Shown piece by piece: positions 23,243 to 33,639 of a stretch of DNA of 64,000 nucleotides. Position numbers and translations under genes: made by a program. Under the pieces are notes generated by a model. It worked only from the letters and a program-made list of their open reading frames with translations, had not been told where the DNA came from and made no database searches. Numbering within the stretch: the first letter of the stretch is position 1; each line of letters starts with the position of its first letter. Source of the DNA: Hemileia vastatrix (taxonomy: Eukaryota > Basidiomycota > Pucciniomycetes > Pucciniales > Zaghouaniaceae); NCBI GenBank assembly GCA_030280995.1, contig JASXTE010000014.1, positions 29,453,150 to 29,517,149 of the forward strand. The letters are read 5' to 3'.

Positions 23243-25335
23243 GTAGGTGAAGATATTATTCTTGAAAAGTTGGATTATGGAGTGGGAGCTGGAAAAATTT
23301 ATCTGGCATTGGACTCAAGTTATTTTACTGCTGGTGCTGTTTTGTCTCAGGAAGATAAAACTGAGAGGGTCAGGCCAGTAAGGTATGAGTCTGTGGTATT
23401 TAATGAGGTTGAATTTAGATATTCTTAACATAACTTCAAATTGGGTGAGGTAGCAAAAATTTTGACAAAGTTGCAAACTGTTTTGTGGGGGCAGAATTTT
23501 TAGCTTCAGGTGGATGTGAAATATCTGGTTCAAATGATCAATGCATCTAGTCTTCCAAATTATCCAATGACTAGGTGGGTGGAATTTATTCAGAATTTTT
23601 TTATGACCTGGTACACAAACCTGGAAAAACTTTCACAATGCCAGATGGATTATCATGGAGATCACCCACAGATGAAGATTCAGACTTTGAAGAATTTGAT
23701 GAAGATGTCCCAGTGGTTAGGGCCAGCACAAAGGGTGCTGATGATTGTTCTCTCCTCCCCAATGAGGCTAAACCGTAAGATTGCTCTCTTCTCCCCCAAG
23801 AGGTTAAATTGGCTGGTTCTGATCTTGATTCTGGTGATCAGGATGTTTTTGTTGATGAAGATGGGGCTGTTGTTTGGGATGGCTCAAATTTAGATAATGG
23901 TGTTTTTGTTAGTGAACTGGATTCTCTTAAGATTCAGTGGAAGGAAAAGGATGTACCAAAGTTTAGGGATTGGTGTCCTGGTTGGGCTGGTCCTGTTGCT
24001 CATGTGTACACTGGAGATTTTTATTACAGGGTTGTACCCTTGGATGTTGTTTTGTTGGATTTTGAAGATGAGACCTGGGGTCAGACTGGGCTTTATTTTA
24101 TTATGGTTGAATATCTGTTAACCTTGGAGAGGCCAGATATCTGTAATGATGATACTTGGGTGGTAATCAAGAAGAAGAGTCCTGGATTCTATGTGTCAGG
24201 AAGGAGGTTAATGAGGAGGAGACATCCAAATCCTCAAGTAGTGGTGACTCAGAAGAAGGGTCAAGAGTTAATGTGGAAGTCTTTGCATGAAGACCTTGGT
24301 CATAGAAGCTTTGGGGATACTTATAGAAGAGTAGCTGATAGATTTTGGTGGCCAGGTATGAAGTTGGCTGTACAGGGATGGGTTAAATCTTGTGAAGAAT
24401 TTCAAAGAAGAAGTCACTTGATACCTAAAGAGTTTGGCCATGCTACTGATGAATCAACTGTGTTTGGAAGAGTCAGTTTGGATGCTGTCCATATTAAAGA
24501 GGGCAGGTATAAATACTTGATTGTTGCCAGAGATGATTTGTCTGGTTGGGTTGAGGCGGTGCCTCTGGTTAATTTGAATGCCAAAAATGTGGCATAATTT
24601 TCAAAGAAGGAATGGGTGTTTAGGTATGGGTTGATGAAGTTGTTGACTGTTGATGGTGGGCCAAATTTAAAGAAGTTTTGGAAAGTATTGGTTCTAAAGT
24701 CAGAGTGGCTACACTTTATTATCCTGAAGCTGAAGGCATGGTTGAAAGAGGCCATCAAGTTATCAAGAATACTTTGGTAAAGATGTGTGGAGATAGTGCT
24801 GAAAATTGGAGGCATTATTAACACTTGGAATTATTTTCTGATAGGGTCACTGTAAAAAGTACAACTGGCTATTCTGCTTATGAATTAATGTTTGGGAAAA
24901 AAGCTGTTCTACCAGTGGATTCAGAAGCTGTCTCTTATCATAGAATTGATTGGGAGGATGTGTGCTCAACAGAAGATTTTCTCTGTGCCAAGATGCAACA
25001 GTTGGAATGTAGAGAGGAATGTCAAGAGAAGAAATACTCTAGAATGATGAAAATATGAAATCAATCAGTCAGATACTGGGACAAGAAGTTGGCTCATAGA
25101 CTCAGGAATCTCTTGAAACCTGGTTGCTTGATTTTGGTGTATAATAGAAGTTTGGAGAGTCAGTGGGGAAATATGTTTGCTGACAGATGTAATGGACCTT
25201 ACAGAGTCAGATCTCAGGTGTCTGGAGGTTCTTATGTTTTGGAGGAGTTAGATGGTGCAGTCTTAGAGAAGAGAGTGGCTGCTGATCAGATGAAGATATT
25301 TTACCAAAGAGGCACTAGAAGTGAAGAAGATTGAC
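23243..25335 (+). pseudogene. Element D RNase H-integrase remnant
   Basis: Begins inside RNase H (LALDSSYFTAGAVLSQ) and continues to the integrase C-terminus, collinear with A 9010-11190. Several stops and shifts are present, including stops before 23430 and near 23505, a shift near 23600, a stop in the first hairpin unit near 23775, and TAA at 24595-24597. Two T1 units sit in tandem between RNase H and integrase (23754 and 23790), at the site of the two units in A. The integrase zinc His pair (HEDLGH) is intact here, but the Cys pair is CEEF. Confidence 0.75.
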
Positions 25336-26390
25336 TCTTAAATGAGGATAGACTATGGACCATAATTTAAATTTTGGATTTTGGTGATGCTGTGCACCTG
25401 TTTTGTTGGGAACTTTTGTTTTTTTGTTAGAAGGTACCCATGGGTGAGGCTTCTAGATTTGATCTTGGCAAGTGTAGGGGTAACTGATGAGCTTGCTGCT
25501 CTGTAAAACAGTTATCCCAGATTGTCTGTTTCCAACCCCTTCTCTTAATTTGGTTGAAACCTAGTATTGGTTTCTCTTCACAGGTTGTAGTCCTCTATGA
25601 CTTTAAACTGGAAATTCTTTTTGTATTCAAGTGCTGGACTCTTCACACTTATTTGTTTTGGTTAATTGTGTTGGATGTTGTGTTTTTTTTAGAGTGTACC
25701 CAGGGGGCTTCTAGATTTTATTGTGACAAGTGTGGGGGTAACTGATGAGCTGGCTGCTCTGTAGAACAGTGACCCTATAATGGCTGTTTCAAATATTTTT
25801 GTTTGTCCTAGTTGAATCCTAGTTCTGGATTTTGTTATTCAGGTTTCAAATCCACTATGACTATAAACTGGCTTGGGAATGGCTTCTTTATCTTTGTTCT
25901 ATTTGGATTCGTGGTGGATCACTGGTGGTCTCCCATCATTTTTACTTATGGGAGGGAGCCCACCCAGTGATCATTTCCTTGGACTGGACCTTCTATGGAG
26001 CTTGAAAGTTTCTTTTTCGTTCATGGATTTTTTGGCTATGGTTGTGTTAGATAGAGTTTTAGATTTTTTTCTTTTTTTTCTCTTTTTTTTCTTTTAATTT
26101 TTTATGGGGGTTATAAGGATTTAAAGAGGGAAAAATCACAATATTATATTATATGGCGTAACCACCTCAGGGTCACCTGGAGTTGGGCAAGAAATGGTAG
26201 GGAAATGCTCATTAATTGACAGGGAAAAGCTATTTTCTTTTTTATCCTTATCTCATTTTTATTATTATTTACTTTATTTCTCTTCATTTCATCTTATCTT
26301 TATTGATATTTTTTTCTTTTTTTATTTTTATCTCAATTCATCTGAAAATTATTTAATGGTGTATCAACATCAAGGTGCACTTTGATGTGG
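25331..26390 (+). repeat. Element D structured 3' region, T1-T4 units
   Basis: In order: weak T1 at 25331; T2 at 25477 (GGGGTAACTG with CAGTTATCCC); T1 at 25588; T2 at 25735 (with CAGTGACCCT); T1-like at 25850 (AATC-cactat-GACT); T3 at 25917-25975; T4 at 26162 and 26364. The T2-to-T1 block occurs twice in a repeat of about 260 bp. The order T2, T1, T3, T4 is the same as in A at 11622-12034. Confidence 0.75.
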
Positions 26391-26562
26391 GTAAGGTATT
26401 AGGGGATAAGCTCATCAATTGGCTGGGGGAAACCATTTTTAATTATTATTTATTTCATCTTATTATTAGTCATTTAATTTTAATTTCTCACATCTCATAT
26501 TTTTTGGGCAATTATCTTTTATTATTTTCAATTTTTTTAGTATGTTAGTAGTTTAGGTAATA

Positions 26563-27420
26563 AAAATAAAAATAAAAATAAAAATAAAAATAAAAATAAA
26601 AATAAAAATAAAAATAAAAATAAAAATAAAAATAAAAATAAAAATAAAAATAAAAATAAAAATAAAAATAAAAATAAAAATAAAAATAAAAATAAAAATA
26701 AAAATAAAAATAAAAATAAAAATAAAAATAAAAATAAAAATAAAAATAAAAATAAAAATAAAAATAAAAATAAAAATAAAAATAAAAATAAAAATAAAAA
26801 TAAAAATAAAAATAAAAATAAAAATAAAAATAAAAATAAAAATAAAAATAAAAATAAAAATAAAAATAAAAATAAAAATAAAAATAAAAATAAAAATAAA
26901 AATAAAAATAAAAATAAAAATAAAAATAAAAATAAAAATAAAAATAAAAATAAAAATAAAAATAAAAATAAAAATAAAAATAAAAATAAAAATAAAAATA
27001 AAAATAAAAATAAAAATAAAAATAAAAATAAAAATAAAAATAAAAATAAAAATAAAAATAAAAATAAAAATAAAAATAAAAATAAAAATAAAAATAAAAA
27101 TAAAAATAAAAATAAAAATAAAAATAAAAATAAAAATAAAAATAAAAATAAAAATAAAAATAAAAATAAAAATAAAAATAAAAATAAAAATAAAAATAAA
27201 AATAAAAATAAAAATAAAAATAAAAATAAAAATAAAAATAAAAATAAAAATAAAAATAAAAATAAAAATAAAAATAAAAATAAAAATAAAAATAAAAATA
27301 AAAATAAAAATAAAAATAAAAATAAAAATAAAAATAAAAATAAAAATAAAAATAAAAATAAAAATAAAAATAAAAATAAAAATAAAAATAAAAATAAAAA
27401 TAAAAATAAAAATAAAAATA
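26563..27420 (+). repeat. Perfect AAAAAT array, about 143 units
   Basis: About 860 bp of uninterrupted AAAAAT hexamers with no substitution visible over 14 full lines. It occupies the same relative place as the impure 315-bp microsatellite in A. Such purity suggests recent expansion or an assembly effect. Confidence 0.95.
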
Positions 27421-27484
27421 AATTAAAAATAAAAGTAAAATAAATTTTTTATATATATCTGCTAATTATTATTGTTCTCTCTAT

Positions 27485-29153
27485 TTAATGAATCATCAAT
27501 TTCTTTTTTTTTATTAAATGTCTGGAAGAAGAAGCCTTTTGCGGTTGGGCAGGATTATGGTGGTGTTTTTGCTTTTTGTTGGGATTGGAGGAAGAACTAT
27601 GTTCCTTGTGGTGTAGGTGTCTTGAAAGAGTATATGGATTGGAAGGTAATTTTTGAGTAGAAGTAGAAGAGGCTGGGATGGATTGTTGGAAGGTGTGCTT
27701 AATTATTCTAGACATCTTCCAGTGGTCATCAAGATGTTGTTTCCTCAGATTCTTCTCAAATTCATTCAATGGCCCACAATGAGAAAAGGCTTTAAGCATG
27801 TTTGAACACATCATACTTAGGTGTTGCTTCATATTGGCGTAATTCAGTGTTAATTTGGTTTCTACAGGTTGGCCAAACCCATTAGCATTTTCAGGAGGAG
27901 GGGTCCAGCTAAACAGAAGAATTGGATCAGTAATTGTTATCTGTTGAAGAAATTAGATTTATTAATTTGGTACTTACAGATTGGAAGCTCATCAAATTTG
28001 TAAGCGGCTGTAATCTGGACTGTTGAAGGATTTTGGATGGATGTAGTAGGAGGATCAACCAGATGGAGGTATGGATTTTCATGGTCATCTTCTAAATGGT
28101 GTTGAGAATATGAACTAGAAGGAGGAAATTCTTGTGGCCTGGTTGGAGCAGCAGGGCTGTTGTTGTTGTTGTTGATACTGTTGCTTGGCTCATTTTGTTT
28201 GGATACTGGTGGTGGAGTACCAAGTTGGTTGTAGGATGGATCAGGAGAAGGTGACCTGGAAGCTGATTGGGATCTTCTGGATGAAGATCTGAAAGAAATG
28301 GAACTTTCAGATGAGTAATTGGCTGGAAGAGGAGAGGTGTAGTTAACTCTTCTTGTTTCAGAGGGAGATTTTTGTTTGGGAGCAGTGTTTGGTACTCTGG
28401 TGCCTTCTTGAGGTCCTCTGGCAGGTCTTCTACAAGTTTTGGAATTTTTTTCATTTTTTGATGAAGAAACTTTTGTGCTCATTGCTCTGGGAGCACTAGG
28501 AGGTTTTTGTGTGGAGTTGTTGGTGTTTACTGGTGCGATGTGGCTTTTTTCTTATTTAATTTGGAGGTTTGGAGCCTGATTTTTGCTTCCCAGCAAGGAG
28601 GGTGGGCCGCCTGGACACGGTCTAGCAGGCTGGGAGATGATTTTGAAGCTGTTCTAGCTGAATTTTCTGAGATAAATGCTGTTTCTTGAGATGATATAGC
28701 AGGTCTTTTGGAAAGAGTTCTGGGGACAGAGTGGCTTGATATTCTGGATGGAGCTGAAGATAGAGAAGAGGAAGCAGGATCTAGCTCTGGGGATCTGGTA
28801 GGAGATCTAGAGATGTATTTGTGTGAAGGTGAAGGTGATGGTATAGGATAATTGGGGTCTCTGTCACACTTTTTCTTTTTGGAGTCTCAAGAATCACAGG
28901 CTCTATTGTAGAGTTTGGCTTTAGGAGTTGGAAGAGTGAAAGTGCAAGGTCTGCACATGTGGATGCAATTTTTGCAAGCATAGTCCTTGGGAGCAGTGAA
29001 AACAGGAAGGTCTGATGGGTCAAAATCTGGGGATCCGGCCATTATCTGTGATGGGAACCAATGAAGAGAAAGTGGAAGTTCAGTAGGGGGGTTGCGGAGT
29101 ATTGTGCATAGAATTGGCTCTGTACTTTTATTCAAAGTGTGAAAGTCTGTCAA
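27485..29153 (-). pseudogene. Antisense Zn2Cys6-type protein in element D
   Basis: On the minus strand a frame with likely ATG at 29041 (MAGSPDFDPSD) has CKNCIHMCRPC (CX2CX6C), a 15-residue spacer, then C-DS-stop-DSKKKKC. A Cys at the stop position (TGA at 28887-28889) would complete CX2CX6C, so the pattern is that of a fungal Zn(II)2Cys6 DNA-binding cluster broken at one ligand codon. Ser/Pro-rich low-complexity sequence follows, shifts frame, and includes an open stretch at 28482-27937 and a basic His/Lys-rich one to 27485. These may be further exons. The gene runs opposite to the retroelement. The cluster call is mine; no homologue is confirmed. Confidence 0.5.
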
Positions 29154-29545
29154 GACTTTAAACTGAACAATGTGGTCAGTCCATCAAGACTTTAAACTGA
29201 AAAATGGTATAGTCCCCCAAGACTATAAACTGAGGATGGTTTGATGGTTGAGTATGTGATGTTGGTGTGATTCTGGCAGAGGGAATCCAAAGGGGGAGTC
29301 TCTGAATTTAGTTAAGGCAAGTGTGGGGGTAACTTATGAGCTGACTGCTCTGTAGAACAGTTACCCCAGAATTTTACTTTTTTTTTGTTCTTTAATTGTT
29401 TGATCTCTGGTTCTGTCTTTATGATTTAGGTTTTGAGTCCCCCAAGACTATAAACTGTAGGTTTTTGAGTCCCCCAAGACTATAAAATGAGGTATGTTAG
29501 TCCCCCAAGACTTAAAACTGAGGATTAGTCCCTCAAGAATTTAAA
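29143..29545 (+). repeat. Element D T1/T2 cluster
   Basis: T1 at 29143 (AAGTC-tgtcaa-GACTT), 29178 (AGTC-catcaa-GACT) and 29211 (AGTC-ccccaa-GACT); T2 at 29326 (GGGGTAACT with AGTTACCCC); then T1 at 29436, 29467, 29499 and a weak one at 29526. Most tails read TAAACTG. The cluster lies between the two antisense genes. Confidence 0.75.
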
Positions 29546-29888
29546 CCAAGGAATTTTTTATGATTGGCTACATTCATAAAGTCTGGAAGATGGTCAATTT
29601 TTTTTATGTCTAAGTCAAGAATTGCAGGCAAGAATCAATTACAAAAGAGAATCAAGAGATGAAACAAAGTGTTCAGCATTAGTCTTGAACTGGTGGATGA
29701 GGTGTCTTCTTTCTCAATTTCCTGTGGATTGGAAGTAGTTTAGAATGAGGTGTTTTTGTTGAGAAGAGTGTTGTTAGAATTTGTCCTTTTTGGTGGGAAA
29801 TTGATTGGGTGGTGGTGTTTCAATGGTTCCCACATTGTCATCATCAGTGTCTGGATGGGAATGAACTGGAAATTCATCAGTTTAAAAT
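29546..29888. other. Spacer without identified feature
   Basis: Noncoding sequence between the hairpin cluster and the second antisense frame; nothing recognisable. Confidence 0.4.
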
Positions 29889-30212
29889 TTAGTATGGAGA
29901 AGCATTGGTTTTATTATCAGAAGATCCAGGTATGGTAGAGCTAGTGGCTGTAGTGGTGTTGGCACTCTTTTTGGAAGGGTGTAAATTGTTGATTAATTTG
30001 GGTATCAAGATGAAAGGCCTAGATCTTTTGGCTTTTCTGGAAGAAGGACCAGGTTGAGGGGGAGGTGAATTTGTTGCAGATGATAATGGACCAGGTCTTG
30101 AGCAAGATTTCTTTCTGGAATAGCAGGCATCAAAAGAAGTTCTGTATGGATGAATTGGTGGTGATATGGTGCAGATGAGGTTATGGTCAATACAGTATTG
30201 ACAGGGACCCAT
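29889..30212 (-). pseudogene. Second antisense Zn2Cys6-type protein
   Basis: Minus-strand frame; an in-frame ATG near 30210 starts MGPCQYCIDHNLIC, a CX2CX6C half-cluster. After 12 residues comes F-DA-C-YSRKKS-C, so the second half would be CX2CX6C if Phe were Cys, a single-base change. A Ser/Pro-rich basic segment follows. The layout matches the antisense gene at 29041. It lies just inside the polypurine tract of D. Upstream codons extend across that tract but are probably not translated. A role as a DNA-binding regulator is inferred from the cluster only. Confidence 0.45.
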
Positions 30213-30293
30213 TTCAGAGATTGACTTTGAAAAATGTGTGAGCATGGGGGTTTTGGTGAAGGAGAATGTGGAAATTCTTAATTGGAGGGAGGA

Positions 30294-30950
30294 TGTTGTC
30301 TTCCAACATTGGCAGAGGCCTTTGTTGGGCTGTTTGGGGCTGTTTTGGTATGTCTTAATTGACATTGGTTGAATTATTGGGTGTTTTCTGGTTTTATTCA
30401 GTGAATATTAGGACTATGGGTATGTGGGTACTACCATTTGATAGCCCTTATTTTTCTCTATATTTTATGTCTTGTTGACATTTTTCATATTTAAAGTTTT
30501 AAGAGGTCATTTGCTCACTTTTCATTTATAAAATATAGCTGTTTAATTTTGTTTTTTGTGTTTTACAGGCTAAAATTAAGTCTTAGGGTTAAGTGCTTAG
30601 TACAATTAAGTAGAGCTAATTTGGCTCTATATTTTATGTCTCAATGTTGTCATAGCTTAATTTTGTGTTTTAAGGGTTTTAGTAGTTGTGGTGGATTTTT
30701 CTAAGTATTTTGGGATTTTTTGGAGATTTTTGGTGGTTTTCTGGCTTCAGGGAGGTCTTGCCACTTCTAGGCGGCCCACCAGCCTTGGTTGTAGAAGGCT
30801 GGGAAGCATTTCTAGAGGGTTTTTTTTCAATTTGGCTGTCAAAAGTGCCAAATTCATTGCTGTACATGGATTTTTTAGATGGTGGTCTGTGTGTACACAC
30901 TGAAGAAGACAGTTTGGGGAAACTTTAATTATCATACAACTATCCAGAGG
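30294..30950. other. Unassigned sequence after element D
   Basis: Starts TGTTGTCTTCC at the expected LTR position of D but shows no similarity to the A or C LTRs. It may be a different LTR or later inserted DNA. No convincing gene on either strand. Confidence 0.4.
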
Positions 30951-30954
30951 TGAT

Positions 30955-31440
30955 ATCATTGTTTCTCACTCAGTTTTCATTGTTTTTTGGCCACAATTGG
31001 CTGTGTTTGTTGCAAGTTTAGTTCTTCATTTAACTTAACTTTGGAAACTGATTTGTCTGTTGTAGCTTTGCAACCTACATCAAGTATTTTTGCTGTGTTT
31101 GTGCAACAAGTGCACTGTGTCTTTGGTTTCTGGTGTGGATTTCTCTGCATTTCTGGCTTTCTGGCTCTTTGGTTCTCAGTGGCCTGCTATTGGCTACTGT
31201 CTTGACTTGTAAAGCAGTCAAAGAGTTTTTTGGAAGGGGGAATTGTAACAGTCTCTAATTTTCTGTAGCAAATTAATCTCACCTGGTATTTCTCAAAGGG
31301 ACAGGGGTTTTTCTCTCCAGTTTTACTCCAACTCCCTTAGTCAAGGCCTATAGCTAGTACTATAGGATTGTCTACATTGTTAGTTTCTCAGGTATAGGTA
31401 TTTTGATTAGTTATTGATATTAATTTTGGGTGGTTTTAAA
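30955..31440 (+). mobile_element. Retroelement fragment F1 with LTR start
   Basis: Matches the reverse complement of about 50520-50970. It contains a conserved small hairpin CTTGACT-tgtaaagc-AGTCAAG, a purine tract GGAAGGGGG at 31232-31240, and the start TGTAACAGTCTC at 31244. This is the layout of an internal 3' end, polypurine tract and LTR start. The far end of the LTR is not identified. Confidence 0.55.
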
Positions 31441-31499
31441 GTTTTTTTTTTGGTTATCACTTACTTACTTACTTTTTTCATTTTTGAGGCTTGTGAGCT

Positions 31500-32060
31500 G
31501 AAAAATAAGTTTTTGGGGTAGGAAGAAAAAGATATAGGAAGGAGAAGGAGAAGGGAGGGCAGGTAAGTGAAGAAAGAGGATGGGGAGAGATGGGGAAAGA
31601 AAAGAAGCAAAATGATTGGGAGGGGAGGGTGATTAACGTGAGAGGATTAGGGAGGGAGGAGAGAGGATTAGGAAGGAGAGAGGATTAGGGAGGATAGAGA
31701 TGGAAGCAAGAGGATGGGGAGAGGAGAGGGATGAAAGTAAGAGGATTGGGAGGGGCGAGGGATGAAAGTAGGAGGATGGGGAAGAGAGGAGGAAGGAAAT
31801 GATAGGGTGGGGAGTGGAGGGGGACTGGAAGATAGTGGATTTAGAGGGGATAGAGATGGAAGCAAGAGGATTGGGAAGAAAATGGGATGGAAGTTAGAGA
31901 ATTGGGAGGAGAGGAGATAGAAATGAGAGTATGGGTAGTAGAGGGGAGGGGGATGGAAGCAAGAGGATTTGGAGTGGAGTAAGAGAGAAGGGAAACAGGC
32001 ATATGGGGAAAATGAGAGAAGTGTAAGGCTGAGGAAGAGGTGGAGAGAAAACAGATATGA
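31500..32060 (+). repeat. Purine-rich tract
   Basis: About 560 bp of irregular GGA, GAGGATTGGGAG and GGGAAGAG units, almost free of C on the plus strand. Long minus-strand frames here (Pro/Ser/Leu-rich) are products of composition, not genes. Confidence 0.75.
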
Positions 32061-32409
32061 GAAGGAAGGTTCATGTGCAGTAAGTAGTGGAGGAGGTACA
32101 AGGCATGAGTGGGGAAAGGAAAATGTGCAAGTGAAAAATGAGAATAAACTTGCAAGAATTTATCATTAATTAAAAAAAATGAGATGTGTGGAGGGGGAAT
32201 GTAGCAAGTGAAATTAAAACTAAAACCACACATTTACTAAGAAAAAAATAAAAATTAAACTACCAGAAGAGGGTACCAAATAAAATATATAGGAAATAAG
32301 GAAAAAGTACAAGAAATTCTCACAAAAAATGAGGAGGAGGAATGTATGGGGTTTAAAAGTTGAAAACCAGAGAGATGATAATGACAGATAAACAAAAAAT
32401 AAGGAAAAT

Positions 32410-32525
32410 GGAAAAAGTTATGACTAGGGTCATGTACTGGGATTGACCCTAGTCACTCCCTGAATCATACCCATAATTAAACCCAGAAACCAAAAAATGA
32501 ACCAGACATCTGGTTCACCATTTAT
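32410..32525. repeat. Two palindromes beside the HARBI1 fragment
   Basis: TGACTAGGGTC and GACCCTAGTCA form an 11-bp inverted repeat around 13 nt at about 32422-32456, and TGAACCAGACATCTGGTTCA at about 32500-32519 is a near-perfect palindrome. They resemble the subterminal palindromes of the DNA transposons here and may mark an element end. Confidence 0.45.
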
Positions 32526-32933
32526 TCCCTATGATTCTAAGGAAAGATTCCTGAGAAGTCCTGAAAAACTGTCTAAACCTGGGTGAGATAGGCTAAGAAG
32601 TGTGGATGTTGTACTTGGGGGTATGAAGTACTTGAGGCCTTCTTGGAAGATGGTAACGTTTCCTGGCCATTTTTGATAAAAAAAGAAAATATTCTTCAAG
32701 ATCAGAATCGGAATTGAAATCAGAGTCCAAGAGGAGATCAATAGCTATGAAAGTCATTTCTTGATGTAGCTTATCATGATTTGAGAGCAAGGAAGGCATG
32801 ACTCTTATATGGTATAAAAGTGTAAATGATGTATGATTTTCTGATTTATGAAGTGTTATTCTGTGGAGTGCTGTGTATGAATGAGATGATGCTGAAAAAT
32901 CAGTGAAATCCCTCTTTGCCCTCTCACATCTAA
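32490..32933 (-). pseudogene. HARBI1-like transposase N-terminal fragment
   Basis: The minus-strand reading (LLLDSDFNSDSDLEEY, then MARKRYHLPRRP) matches the N-terminus of the relic at 60284 (LLLDSDCDYDSDLQEY, MATKRYLLPRKP), as do the bases upstream. The match ends at 32933, where the GGGGGTAACA end of the neighbouring transposon begins, so the fragment was cut by that insertion. Only the region before the catalytic domain survives. Confidence 0.6.
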
Positions 32934-33240
32934 TAGGGGGTAACAATTTTTACCAATCTGCAATTAAATTAATTGCAGATATAAATCATTATAACCCAAT
33001 TATCTTCTGAAATTATTTTTGCTAATGATTGAGTTATTAGACATTTTACGTGTCAATGTTCACCTCTATCTGAAATTTTTATCCTCAATTTTTCATAACC
33101 ACATCTTGGGCAACTTTCTGGGTGTGCCAGCCTCCTTACCTTGCTATGCACTCCCATCCTGTCTATTCATTCTATCCATTCAGAACCCCTCCCCATCCCA
33201 TCTGGCTGTTTCTTCTCCTTTTCATCTTCAAATATCTTAA

Positions 33241-33630
33241 CATGTCTTGTCATCATAGATCTTCTCAAAGGCAGCCTTCCCCCAGTTTTTTTTCAAATCC
33301 CATTACTCCCTCTTTCCCCTGCTTAGCTGAGAAATCAAAGACCATTCAGCTAAAAAAAGATGGTCAAATCATACTTATCAACTGGCTGAAAATTAGAACT
33401 AATTATGATTCTTGTTTTGGTACTCAGAATGAAACTAAAGTAGGATGACCCCCTGCATAAAAAGTAAATGGATATCTTCTAATGGCAAATGAATTACAAA
33501 ATAAGACAAAGGGAAGGATTGATCTTTTGCCTAAACATATGTCTAAACACTTCAAGCACTATCAAGCCAAATACAAGAAGGCTAAGACTCTTTCATATTC
33601 CACTGGTTTTGGTATGAAATTGAATGCTTA
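33241..33630 (+). pseudogene. Myb/SANT-like domain fragment
   Basis: A plus-strand frame contains KKDGQIILINWLKI, then a phenylalanine-glycine (CFGTQNETKVG), then KVNGYLLMANEL and HYQAKYKKAKTLSY. Trp and aromatic spacing and the Lys-rich third helix fit the Myb/SANT-like proteins common in fungal transposons. In-frame TGA and TAA (about 33447 and 33456) break it. PIF/Harbinger elements normally encode a Myb-like partner that helps the transposase bind DNA. The family call rests on pattern only. Confidence 0.45.
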
Positions 33631-33639
33631 ATGAAAATT

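Larger units (their letters stand above)
23243..30293 (+). mobile_element. Element D, truncated A-family Ty3 relic
   Basis: Starts abruptly in RNase H at the B junction, runs through integrase to about 25335, then 5 kb of 3' region with T1-T4 hairpins, a giant AAAAAT array, two antisense genes and the polypurine tract at 30280-30293. Order and sequence match element A from about 9000 on, but D has extra copies of T2 and T4 and the antisense genes, which A lacks. What follows the polypurine tract is not the A-type LTR. Confidence 0.75.

Noticed and set aside
26563..27420. Regular spacing that could suggest a CRISPR array
   Set aside because: It is a pure hexamer microsatellite with no spacers, in a eukaryotic genome.
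31668..32233. Pro/Ser/Leu-rich minus-strand open frames
   Set aside because: They follow from the purine-rich composition of the plus strand and have no domain.
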